DNA of 64,000 nt from Rhodobacteraceae bacterium HTCC2083. GTDB taxonomy: Bacteria; Pseudomonadota; Alphaproteobacteria; Rhodobacterales; Rhodobacteraceae. The notes below the pieces were generated by a model. It did no database searches. It was not told the origin of the DNA and saw nothing but the letters and a program-made list of their open reading frames with translations. The position numbers and the translations under genes are program-made. Numbering within the stretch: position 1 is the first letter of the stretch; every line of letters begins with the position of its first letter. This document shows, one piece after another, positions 9,603 to 16,908 of the stretch. The DNA lies in NCBI GenBank assembly GCA_000156115.1, contig DS995276.1:2132226-2196225 (forward strand), read 5' to 3'.

Positions 9603-10559
9603 ATGGAAACATGGCTTTTGTGCGCATTGGGTTTGGTGATCTTGCTACTGGCAGGTGACGCCTTGGTGAAAGGCGCGGTCAACCTGAGTTTGCGCGTTGG
9701 CATTCCGGCCTTGATTGTAAGCCTTACGATAGTCGCGTTTGGAACCTCTGCGCCAGAGTTGCTGATCGCAATCAATTCGGTTCTGGAAAACAAGCCGGAC
9801 ATCGCGATGGGCAATGTTGTCGGTTCAAACACCGCAAATATTTTACTGGTTCTCGGCTTTCCTGCAGTTTTGGCGACATTGCACACGTCGGAATGCAATA
9901 CCCACAAGACCTATGTGTTCATGATGCTCGCGACAGTCCTGTTCATTGCGCTCGCCTTCACAGGCACATTCGGGACGTGGCAGGCTTTGGTACTTTTGGT
10001 AGCTTTGAGTTATGTTTTGTTCGATGCCTTCCGCGATGCGCATAAGCACAGAAAAGGTGCGGCTTTGGCGGCGAACGAGGACGAAGAAGAGGTTGAGGGC
10101 GCAGATCCCAATATGCCGTGGTGGCAGATCATCGTGTTCCTCTTGCTGGGCCTAATCGGTTTGCCACTGGGTGCTGATTTGTTGGTTGATAATGCATCGC
10201 TGATTGCGCGTGAATATGGGGTCAGTGAAACGGTCATTGGCCTCACGCTTGTGGCGCTGGGCACGTCTTTACCGGAACTTGCAACAACGACGATGGCGGC
10301 GTTGCGGCGTCAGGCAGATGTGGCGCTGGGCAATGTCATCGGATCGAACATGTTTAATCTCCTAGCCATCATCGGCGTTGCTGCCTTGATAGGCCCGATC
10401 CCCGTCGCACCAGAGTTTTTACGTTTCGATTTATGGGTGATGCTGGGCGCATCAGTCTTGCTGGTGCCCTTCGTCTTTTGGCGATGGAATATCACGCGCG
10501 CTTGGGGCATCGGCCTGTTCGTTGCCTATGCCGCCTACATCGGAATCGTGATTTTCTAA
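9603..10559 (+). CDS. calcium/sodium antiporter (YrbG/CaCA family)
   Basis: 318-residue inner-membrane antiporter of the CaCA superfamily. Two inverted alpha-repeats are visible: SLTIVAFGTSAPELLIA near residue 40 with GNVVGSNTANILLVLG, and LTLVALGTSLPELATT near 218 with GNVIGSNMFNLLAIIG. These carry the ion-coordinating residues. An acidic loop (EDEEEVEGADP) separates the halves. Start ATG at 9603 is preceded by AGGGGC. Last gene of a probable run beginning with the S49 peptidase gene. Exchanges Na+ for Ca2+ in relatives; specificity here is inferred. Confidence 0.93.
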   Translation: METWLLCALGLVILLLAGDALVKGAVNLSLRVGIPALIVSLTIVAFGTSAPELLIAINSVLENKPDIAMGNVVGSNTANILLVLGFPAVLATLHTSECNTHKTYVFMMLATVLFIALAFTGTFGTWQALVLLVALSYVLFDAFRDAHKHRKGAALAANEDEEEVEGADPNMPWWQIIVFLLLGLIGLPLGADLLVDNASLIAREYGVSETVIGLTLVALGTSLPELATTTMAALRRQADVALGNVIGSNMFNLLAIIGVAALIGPIPVAPEFLRFDLWVMLGASVLLVPFVFWRWNITRAWGIGLFVAYAAYIGIVIF

Positions 10560-10729
10560 ACCTTGAACGTGTTGAATGACACAAGCGAACGAGTTGCCTT
10601 GTGGCCAACTTGCTGAAAGTTTTGCACGCTAGCCCGGCAAATTATCACTTTCCTGTTATTAACTGAGTGTTTTCAATAATTTAACCGAAGTTAATATTTT
10701 TATGCAATGATATCAGCGCCTTGCAAAAG

Positions 10730-10746
10730 TGCCTAATTTTTAGGCA
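10730..10746. other. perfect hairpin TGCCTAA-TTT-TTAGGCA
   Basis: Seven-base perfect stem with a 3-base loop in the AT-rich part of the uvrC upstream region. No U-run follows on either strand, so a simple terminator is unlikely. It may be an operator or a cruciform-prone element. Confidence 0.4.
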
Positions 10747-10807
10747 GATAGTCGAAGTGGTCGAAAAACAAAGGGAATTTTCGTGTCAGGTCAAACTATC
10801 CGCAGAC

Positions 10808-10816
10808 TTATCCACA
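10808..10816 (+). promoter_or_regulatory. consensus DnaA box TTATCCACA
   Basis: Exact match to the strict 9-base DnaA box. It lies 78 bases before the uvrC start. A single box may titrate DnaA or mediate DnaA control of uvrC. A chance match is possible, and there is no cluster of boxes that would mark an origin. Confidence 0.4.
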
Positions 10817-10893
10817 GGAATCGTGGATGCCTTTTCTCTTGCTCTGACGCGAGTGTCATTGCAGCCATCTATGAAGAATCATATTCTTGACCC

Positions 10894-12771
10894 ATGAATG
10901 AATTTCTTAATCCCCAAAGTGATCAGGCACCCCGCGGTGCCGAGGTTATACAAGCTTATTTGAAGACGCTTGATAGTTCTCCCGGCGTGTATCGAATGCT
11001 GGATGAGCAAAGTCGTGTTCTTTACGTGGGCAAGGCGCGTAATTTGCGCGCGCGCGTCTCAAATTATGCGCGTCCAACTGGGCATTCGGGCCGTATCGCC
11101 ACGATGATCGCGCAAACTACAACCATGATGTTTCTGACGACAAAGACGGAAACAGAGGCGCTTTTGCTTGAGCAAAACCTGATCAAACAGCTTAAGCCCA
11201 AGTACAATGTCTTGTTGCGCGACGATAAGAGTTTCCCGAACATTTTGGTCAGTAAGAATCACGCGTATCCAATGATTTCCAAGCACCGCGGCGCGAAGAA
11301 GGCGAAGGGGGCATACTACGGGCCTTTCGCTTCTGCTGGCGCGGTGAACAGGACGTTGAATCAGTTGCAGCGCGCGTTTCAGTTACGTGATTGTAGTGAT
11401 TCCAGCTTTGATGTGCGCACGCGGCCCTGCTTGCAGCATCAGATCAAACGCTGTTCTGCACCCTGTGTGGGGAAGATATCGGAGGTGGATTACGCAGAAA
11501 CCGTGCGCGATGCGGAACGGTTTTTGGCGGGTAAATCAACGGAACTACAAGAGAAGCTAGCGGGCCAAATGGCGCAGGCATCGGAAGAGATGGAATTTGA
11601 GCGCGCAGCTGCGCTGCGTGATCGCATCAAAGCGCTGACACAGGTGCAAACTGCGCAAGGGATCAATCCACGTGGGGTGTCTGAGGCGGATGTGATCGCG
11701 CTGCACATGGAAGGGGGGCAGGCCTGTGTGCAAGTCTTCTTCATTCGCGCCAATCAGAATTGGGGCAACAAGGATTATTACCCGCGTTTGGCGGCTGATG
11801 TCGACGAGCCCGAAGTCTTGGAAGCGTTCATGGGTCAGTTCTACGACACCAAAGATCCGCCACGTCAAATCTTGCTCAGTCATGGTCTTTTGAACGAGGA
11901 CTTGATGGCGGACGCTTTGGCACAAAAGCTTGGCAGAAAGGTCGAGCTGATCGTGCCGCAACGGGGTGAGAAGGCTGAGATTATGGACGGCGCAGTGCGC
12001 AACGCACGCGAAAGCTTGGCGCGGAAAATGGCGGAGACGCAGGCGCAAAGTAAGCTTTTAAAGGGCTTGGCTGAGGCATTTGGCCTTGAGAAAGCGCCGC
12101 AGCGGATCGAGGTGTATGACAACTCGCATATCCAAGGTGCGCACGCGGTTGGAGGGATGATCGTTGCGGGTCCAGAAGGGTTCATCAAGAATGCCTACCG
12201 TAAATTTAACATCAAAGGCGATGATCTGACACCCGGCGACGATTTTGGCATGATGAAGGAAGTCATGACACGGCGCTTTAAGCGGTTGATTAAAGAAGAC
12301 CCCGATCGTGAAAAAGGTGATTGGCCAGACTTGCTTCTAATCGATGGCGGCGCGGGACAAGTGAGCGCTGTGCGTGAGATTATGGAAAGCTATGGTGTTG
12401 GCGATATCCCGATGGTTGGGGTCGCCAAGGGTGTGGATCGCGATGCGGGGAAGGAAGAATTCTACCGCACAGGTCAACGCCCGTTTGCGCTGCGCCACAA
12501 TGATCCTGTGCTCTATTTCATCCAACGCATGCGCGATGAGGTCCACCGATTTGCAATAGGCACGCATCGTGCGAAACGCTCCAAAATGATTGGTACAACG
12601 CCCCTTGATGATGTGCCAGGTGTCGGGGCAGGACGAAAGCGGGCGCTACTGGCGCACTTCGGGTCTGCAAAAGCTGTCGGGCGAGCTAATTTGGTCGATT
12701 TGAAAGCGGTGGATGGGATCTCGGCGGCTCTGGCGCAGGTGATCTATGATTATTTCCATGAGCGCGGTTGA
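10894..12771 (+). CDS. uvrC: excinuclease ABC subunit C
   Basis: 625-residue UvrC, the dual-incision nuclease of nucleotide excision repair. Domains in order: GIY-YIG nuclease (SPGVYRMLDEQ...VLYVGKARNLRARV, residues 29-60), a UvrB-interacting UVR motif near 225 (EEMEFERAAALRDRIKAL), the RNase H-like domain (VYDNSHIQG near 407, LLIDGGAGQ near 482), and a C-terminal helix-hairpin-helix pair (VPGVGAGRKRALL). Length is normal. The start ATG at 10894 has no good ribosome site, and a nearby alternative cannot be excluded. Transcribed alone ahead of a helicase gene. Confidence 0.95.
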   Translation: MNEFLNPQSDQAPRGAEVIQAYLKTLDSSPGVYRMLDEQSRVLYVGKARNLRARVSNYARPTGHSGRIATMIAQTTTMMFLTTKTETEALLLEQNLIKQLKPKYNVLLRDDKSFPNILVSKNHAYPMISKHRGAKKAKGAYYGPFASAGAVNRTLNQLQRAFQLRDCSDSSFDVRTRPCLQHQIKRCSAPCVGKISEVDYAETVRDAERFLAGKSTELQEKLAGQMAQASEEMEFERAAALRDRIKALTQVQTAQGINPRGVSEADVIALHMEGGQACVQVFFIRANQNWGNKDYYPRLAADVDEPEVLEAFMGQFYDTKDPPRQILLSHGLLNEDLMADALAQKLGRKVELIVPQRGEKAEIMDGAVRNARESLARKMAETQAQSKLLKGLAEAFGLEKAPQRIEVYDNSHIQGAHAVGGMIVAGPEGFIKNAYRKFNIKGDDLTPGDDFGMMKEVMTRRFKRLIKEDPDREKGDWPDLLLIDGGAGQVSAVREIMESYGVGDIPMVGVAKGVDRDAGKEEFYRTGQRPFALRHNDPVLYFIQRMRDEVHRFAIGTHRAKRSKMIGTTPLDDVPGVGAGRKRALLAHFGSAKAVGRANLVDLKAVDGISAALAQVIYDYFHERG

Positions 12772-12823
12772 TTTGATTGAATGCGCGGGAGCGCATGCTT
12801 GATGGGCCGCTAAAACGGCAGAA

Positions 12824-12868
12824 TGGGGCTTTGCCCCAAACCCCAAAGCTTATCTGGAAAGAAGAAGG
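12824..12868. repeat. intergenic repeat copy 1: GC hairpin plus AAGAAGAAGG tail
   Basis: TGGGGC-TTT-GCCCCA forms a perfect 6-bp hairpin at 12824-12838, followed by ACCCC, TATCTGG and AAAGAAGAAGG. The same layout, a G/C hairpin then a TAT-rich segment and an AAGAAG end, recurs at 48122-48183. I recall short modules of this type as common in Rhodobacterales intergenic DNA. It could also act as a stabilising 3' hairpin for uvrC mRNA. Confidence 0.5.
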
Positions 12869-12954
12869 TGCTGCGGTGCGGCATTTTGTTTGGGGGGTAT
12901 ACTTATTCCTTGAATGAGCCTATGCGCGGGGCTTGTTCGAACGGCAGGTATGCA

Positions 12955-15087
12955 ATGACTGATTTTGAAAACGTAATTCCGACTTTGAATGAGGCTTTGA
13001 AGGCGAAAGGCTATGAAACGTTAACACCGGTTCAAGTCGAAGTGTCTCAGCCCGAGTTTTTGGATCAAGACTTGCTTGTCTCCGCACAAACAGGTTCTGG
13101 TAAAACTGTTGCCTTCGGTCTAGCGATTGCGCCGACGATTTTGGAAGAGAACGGTCGATTTGAACGCGCGGCGACGCCATTGGCTTTGGTCATCGCGCCG
13201 ACGCGCGAATTGGCTTTGCAGGTTAAGCGTGAGTTCGATTGGCTGTTTGCGCCAACGGGTGTTGTGGTTGCCTCAACGGTCGGCGGCATGGACTCACGTA
13301 CAGAGCGTCGTGCGTTAGAGCGCGGTGCGCATATTGTTGTCGCAACGCCTGGCCGTTTACGCGATCACATTATGCGCGGTGCGATTGATCTTTCGGCATT
13401 GCGTGCGGTTGTTTTGGATGAGGCGGACGAGATGCTCGACATGGGTTTCTCTGAAGATCTGGAATATATTTTGGACGCCACACCAAGCGAGCGCCGCACT
13501 TTGATGTTCTCCGCGACCGTGCCGCGCGGCATTGCGAAACTAGCGCAAAAGTATCAACGCAAAGACACCAAGCGGGTTGAGACAATCGGCGAAGGGCCGC
13601 AGCACGCAGATATTACGTACCGCGCGATGACAGTCGCGCCCTCCGATACGGAAAACGCGATTATCAACACGTTGCGTTACTATGAGGCGCAAAACGCGAT
13701 TGTTTTTGCCAACACGCGTGCGATGGTCGCACGTTTGACTGCGCGTTTCTCGAACCGAGGGTTCTCGGTTGTCTCCCTTTCAGGTGAGTTGTCCCAGAAC
13801 GAGCGAACCCATGCTCTACAAGCCATGCGCGACGGGCGCGCGCGTGTTTGTGTGGCTACGGATGTGGCTGCGCGCGGAATTGACCTGCCGAACCTTGAGT
13901 TGGTGATTCACGCGGATTTGCCATCTAATGGTGAAACACTGCTACACCGCTCAGGTCGTACGGGTCGCGCGGGACGCAAAGGTATTTCCGCGCTGATCGT
14001 TCCGGGCCGGCAGAAATCCAAAGCGGAGCGTTTGTTGCGGTTTGCGAAACTGACAGCCGAGTGGTCAAATGCACCATCGGCTGATGACGTGAATGCGCGC
14101 GATGAAGAGCGCATGCTGAATGATCCGTCTTGGTCAGAGGCTTTGAGCGAAGATGAACAAAGCTTCGCGGGAAAGTTGCTGTCTCAGTATAAGCCAGAGC
14201 AGATCGCGGCGGCGTTCTTGCGTTTGCACCGCTCCAAGCATTCCGCACCGGAGCAATTGGGCGAAGTGACAGATACTCGCGGTAAGCGTGAGCCGCGCGA
14301 GCCACGCGCGCCGCGTGATTTTGGACCAAGCTCATGGTTCTCACTGTCTTTGGGTCGCAAGCACAAGGCAGAGCCACGTTGGTTGTTGCCGATGCTCTGC
14401 CGGAATGGAAACATCTCTAAGGATGATATCGGCGCGATCCGCGTGCAGTACCAAGAAACGTTTGTCGAAGTTCAAACTTCTGCCGTTGAACGCATGAAGA
14501 AAGAACTTGGCGAAGGCTTGGACCTTGAGCAGGGCGCGAAGCTGACCGAATTACCGGGCAAGCCTGATTTTGATGCCTCGCCAAATGGTCCGCCTGCGGA
14601 CGGGCCTGCGCGGCCACACCGTAAAGGCCTGCGTGAGGATCGCCCGCGGGGTGACAAGCCTCGCTACGACAAACCACGTCATGATGGACCGCGCGGCGAC
14701 AAGCCAAGCTATGATAAACCCCGCAGCGACAAGCCAAAGTTCAACAAGCCCAAGGGCAAGGCACCTTATAAAGCTGACAAGCCTGGTAAAAACGATCCGC
14801 GTCCATCCAAGCACACTGCGAAATCCGGCACGCCTAACAAATCCAAGCCTGCGCGCGCGCCTAGCGCTGTAGACACGGGTGCTGTCGCACATAAAACGGC
14901 GACGCCTAAGCCCAAATCACGCAAAGGTGCGATGGATCCATCCAAGCCTATGGGCGATCGCAAAGCAAGGGCCAAAGCAGCGGCAGGCAAGCCTAAAGGC
15001 GGCGAGAGCAAGCCCTACAAGGTGAAAACGCGTGCTGGCAAAGGGCCTGAGGCGCGACCGATGCGCAAATCACCTCGCAAGCCGTAG
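12955..15087 (+). CDS. DEAD-box ATP-dependent RNA helicase with DbpA-like C-terminal domain
   Basis: 710-residue helicase. Motifs in the core: AQTGSGKT (I, residues 44-51), PTRELA (Ia), TPGR (Ib), DEAD (II), SAT (III), ARGIDLP (V) and HRSGRTGRAG (VI). A DbpA/CsdA-type RNA-binding fold follows (about residues 450-535, RWLLPMLCRNGNISKDDIGA), then a basic disordered tail with repeated DKP units. I chose ATG at 12955 because homology starts at MTDFENVIPTL; the frame extends to 12823 through non-conserved sequence. Likely acts in ribosome assembly or cold adaptation, inferred from family. Confidence 0.93.
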   Translation: MTDFENVIPTLNEALKAKGYETLTPVQVEVSQPEFLDQDLLVSAQTGSGKTVAFGLAIAPTILEENGRFERAATPLALVIAPTRELALQVKREFDWLFAPTGVVVASTVGGMDSRTERRALERGAHIVVATPGRLRDHIMRGAIDLSALRAVVLDEADEMLDMGFSEDLEYILDATPSERRTLMFSATVPRGIAKLAQKYQRKDTKRVETIGEGPQHADITYRAMTVAPSDTENAIINTLRYYEAQNAIVFANTRAMVARLTARFSNRGFSVVSLSGELSQNERTHALQAMRDGRARVCVATDVAARGIDLPNLELVIHADLPSNGETLLHRSGRTGRAGRKGISALIVPGRQKSKAERLLRFAKLTAEWSNAPSADDVNARDEERMLNDPSWSEALSEDEQSFAGKLLSQYKPEQIAAAFLRLHRSKHSAPEQLGEVTDTRGKREPREPRAPRDFGPSSWFSLSLGRKHKAEPRWLLPMLCRNGNISKDDIGAIRVQYQETFVEVQTSAVERMKKELGEGLDLEQGAKLTELPGKPDFDASPNGPPADGPARPHRKGLREDRPRGDKPRYDKPRHDGPRGDKPSYDKPRSDKPKFNKPKGKAPYKADKPGKNDPRPSKHTAKSGTPNKSKPARAPSAVDTGAVAHKTATPKPKSRKGAMDPSKPMGDRKARAKAAAGKPKGGESKPYKVKTRAGKGPEARPMRKSPRKP

Positions 15088-15142
15088 CCTGTTGTTGCAA
15101 AGCGGGCTTGCGGGGGCTTATCTGCAGGCTTAGGTATTGAGG

Positions 15143-15808
15143 ATGACTTTGAATATCCCAAACTTACTGACGCTCCTGCGTCTCCTTGCGGCACCCGGTG
15201 TGGCCCTGATGTTTCTTTACTTCACACGCCCCTACGCGGATTGGTTTGCGCTGTGTTTGTTCGTGTTGGCGGCGTTAACGGATTGGCTTGATGGCTATCT
15301 CGCGCGGACGTGGAAACAGGAAAGCAAGCTTGGCGCGATGCTGGATCCGATTGCTGACAAAGCGATGGTGGTTATCGCGCTTATGGTGATCATCGGGTTT
15401 TCATCATGGTCGGCCTGGTTGGTCCTGCCTGCAACAATGATCTTGTTTCGCGAGGTTTTTGTGTCCGGCTTACGAGAATTCTTGGGGGATACTGCGGGAA
15501 CCCTGAAAGTCACCAAACTGGCAAAATGGAAAACTACTGCGCAGATGATTGCGATCTCAGTTCTCTTTAGTCAGGGTGTGTTTGAGCATTACCTCGGCAT
15601 GTCCGCGTGGGGGATGGATCAAGCGATGTTCGAGGCAATCCTAAGTGGCGAAGAAGAAGATGTACTCGGCCTTGGTTGGAAATACCAAGGGATGATTTGG
15701 TCTGGCCGTGTGGGTCTCTGGCTGTTGTGGCTTGCTGCGTTCTTAACCTTGATCACAGGTTGGGATTATTTCCGCAAAGCGCTGCCGCATTTGAAGGATG
15801 ACGGGTGA
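15143..15808 (+). CDS. pgsA: CDP-diacylglycerol--glycerol-3-phosphate 3-phosphatidyltransferase
   Basis: 221-residue membrane enzyme making phosphatidylglycerol phosphate, the first committed step of phosphatidylglycerol synthesis. The CDP-alcohol phosphotransferase signature D-G-x2-A-R-x8-G-x3-D-x3-D is visible as LTDWLDGYLAR then GAMLDPIADK (residues 47-73). Four to six hydrophobic segments span the inner membrane. Start taken as ATG 15143 (MTLNIPNLLTLLR); a TTG at 15137 is in frame. Its stop overlaps the moaD start. Length exceeds the E. coli enzyme through an insertion near residues 145-180. Confidence 0.94.
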   Translation: MTLNIPNLLTLLRLLAAPGVALMFLYFTRPYADWFALCLFVLAALTDWLDGYLARTWKQESKLGAMLDPIADKAMVVIALMVIIGFSSWSAWLVLPATMILFREVFVSGLREFLGDTAGTLKVTKLAKWKTTAQMIAISVLFSQGVFEHYLGMSAWGMDQAMFEAILSGEEEDVLGLGWKYQGMIWSGRVGLWLLWLAAFLTLITGWDYFRKALPHLKDDG

Positions 15809-16053
15809 TGAATGTCCTCTATTTTGCATGGGTGCGCGAACGGATTGGTGTGCCGAAGGAACAGATTGATACCTCGGCGGCAACTGTAATGGACTTGGTG
15901 GAAGAATTGCGCGCGCGCGAAGAACGCTATGCGTTGGCGTTCTCGGACATGTCGGCCCTTCGCGTTGCTGTTGATCAAGATCTGAGCGATTTCGATGCTT
16001 CTCTTGAGGGCGTGCGCGAGATCGCATTTTTCCCTCCGATGACAGGCGGCTGA
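15808..16053 (+). CDS. moaD: molybdopterin synthase sulfur carrier subunit MoaD
   Basis: 81-residue ubiquitin-fold protein ending in the diagnostic Gly-Gly (PPMTGG). The C-terminal glycine is thiocarboxylated and donates sulfur to make the dithiolene of molybdopterin. It pairs with MoaE, whose gene starts 4 bases after this stop. ATG 15808 overlaps the pgsA stop by one base; a GTG at 15805 is also possible. The cofactor is needed by the Mo enzymes in this window (ring hydroxylase and formate dehydrogenase), although those genes are distant. Confidence 0.94.
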   Translation: MNVLYFAWVRERIGVPKEQIDTSAATVMDLVEELRAREERYALAFSDMSALRVAVDQDLSDFDASLEGVREIAFFPPMTGG

Positions 16054-16057
16054 ATAC

Positions 16058-16501
16058 GTGAAGATCCTTGTCCAAGACGCTGCGTTTGATGCGGGTGCTG
16101 AGCTAAACGACTTCACAAAAGCGCAATCCAATATGGGTGCAGTCGTAAGTTTCACGGGGATTGTACGCGATCTGGACGCGGGTCTGAAACAGATGGATAT
16201 CGAGCACTATCCGGGCATGACCGAACGCGCTTTGGAAAAGATTGCAAGCGACGCGATGGGACGTTGGAACCTCGGTGATGTACTGGTGATCCACCGTTTC
16301 GGCGCGCTTAAACCCGAAGACGTCATCATGATGGTCGCCACTGCGTCCAAACATAGAAAAGATGCTTTTGAAGCCGCTGATTTCCTGATGGATTTCCTCA
16401 AATCGCGCGCGCCTTTCTGGAAGAAAGAACAAACCGGTGCAGCGCAGGATTGGGTCAACTCTAAGCAGGAAGATGAAGACGCGCTCACCCGTTGGGAATA
16501 G
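16058..16501 (+). CDS. moaE: molybdopterin synthase catalytic subunit MoaE
   Basis: 147-residue large subunit of molybdopterin synthase, which converts cyclic pyranopterin monophosphate to molybdopterin with sulfur from MoaD. Family features seen: VVSFTGIVRD near residue 29, LEHYPGM-type segment (IEHYPGMTERAL), HRFGALKPEDVIMMV, and the active-site lysine region APFWKKEQ near 127. Start is GTG at 16058. End of the pgsA-moaD-moaE operon. A 77-base gap with no obvious terminator separates it from the convergent coiled-coil gene. Confidence 0.95.
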   Translation: MKILVQDAAFDAGAELNDFTKAQSNMGAVVSFTGIVRDLDAGLKQMDIEHYPGMTERALEKIASDAMGRWNLGDVLVIHRFGALKPEDVIMMVATASKHRKDAFEAADFLMDFLKSRAPFWKKEQTGAAQDWVNSKQEDEDALTRWE

Positions 16502-16578
16502 ATCAACCTAACGCTTACCTGGTCCTAAAATACCTCGGGGAAGCGCAGCTTGCTGAGACGACGGCAACGCCCCAACCG

Positions 16579-16908
16579 TCACTGCGTCGGGTGCACCCGC
16601 TCAATATAGGCGCGCAATTCTTCCGCTTCATGGCGCGCATCGCGCAGACCTTCCATTGCGGCGTTCAATTCGGCTTCCGTCTGCGATATCTGGTTAGTCA
16701 ATTCTGCTTCGCGCTGTTGAAGATAGGTAATCGCCTGATCGCGGGTCTCCTCGGCCTCATGCAGCTCTTGCGCCATGCGCTCCAACTCACCCACGTCAGA
16801 TTTGGACACGCGCGTGAAACGATGGATGAGCCAGTTGGCGAACCATCCCATACAAAATGCGACAAATAGAATAATCGCTGTCGCGATGATGAACTCAGTT
16901 CTGCTCAT
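16579..16908 (-). CDS. small membrane-anchored coiled-coil protein
   Basis: 109-residue protein with one N-terminal membrane helix (RTEFIIATAIILFVAFCMGW) and a long heptad-rich coiled coil (about residues 35-100, rich in E, L, Q and A). I chose the start at 16908 because GAAGGGA lies upstream and the longer frame is only the shadow of the ompA-family gene. The gene overlaps the end of that gene by 14 bases, so the two are translated together. No domain of known function is recognised. A role in envelope organisation with its neighbour is inference. Confidence 0.75.
   Translation of the reverse strand: MSRTEFIIATAIILFVAFCMGWFANWLIHRFTRVSKSDVGELERMAQELHEAEETRDQAITYLQQREAELTNQISQTEAELNAAMEGLRDARHEAEELRAYIERVHPTQ

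Larger units (their letters stand above)
10560..10893. other. 334-base intergenic region upstream of uvrC
   Basis: The only gene-free stretch over 300 bases. It is AT-rich between about 10660 and 10745, with TTAA-N6-TTAA near 10681-10694, a perfect hairpin at 10730-10746, a consensus DnaA box at 10808-10816 and two GANTC sites near the right end. It presumably holds the uvrC promoter, but I cannot place -35/-10 boxes with confidence. No open frame of note and no tRNA-like structure is seen. Confidence 0.6.

Noticed and set aside
10560-10893. Chromosomal replication origin
   Set aside because: Only one exact DnaA box is visible, with no dnaA, hemE or parAB neighbours and no clear box cluster. 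A regulatory region is more likely.
12824-12838. uvrC rho-independent terminator
   Set aside because: The hairpin is perfect, but no U-run follows and its layout matches the intergenic repeat at 48122.
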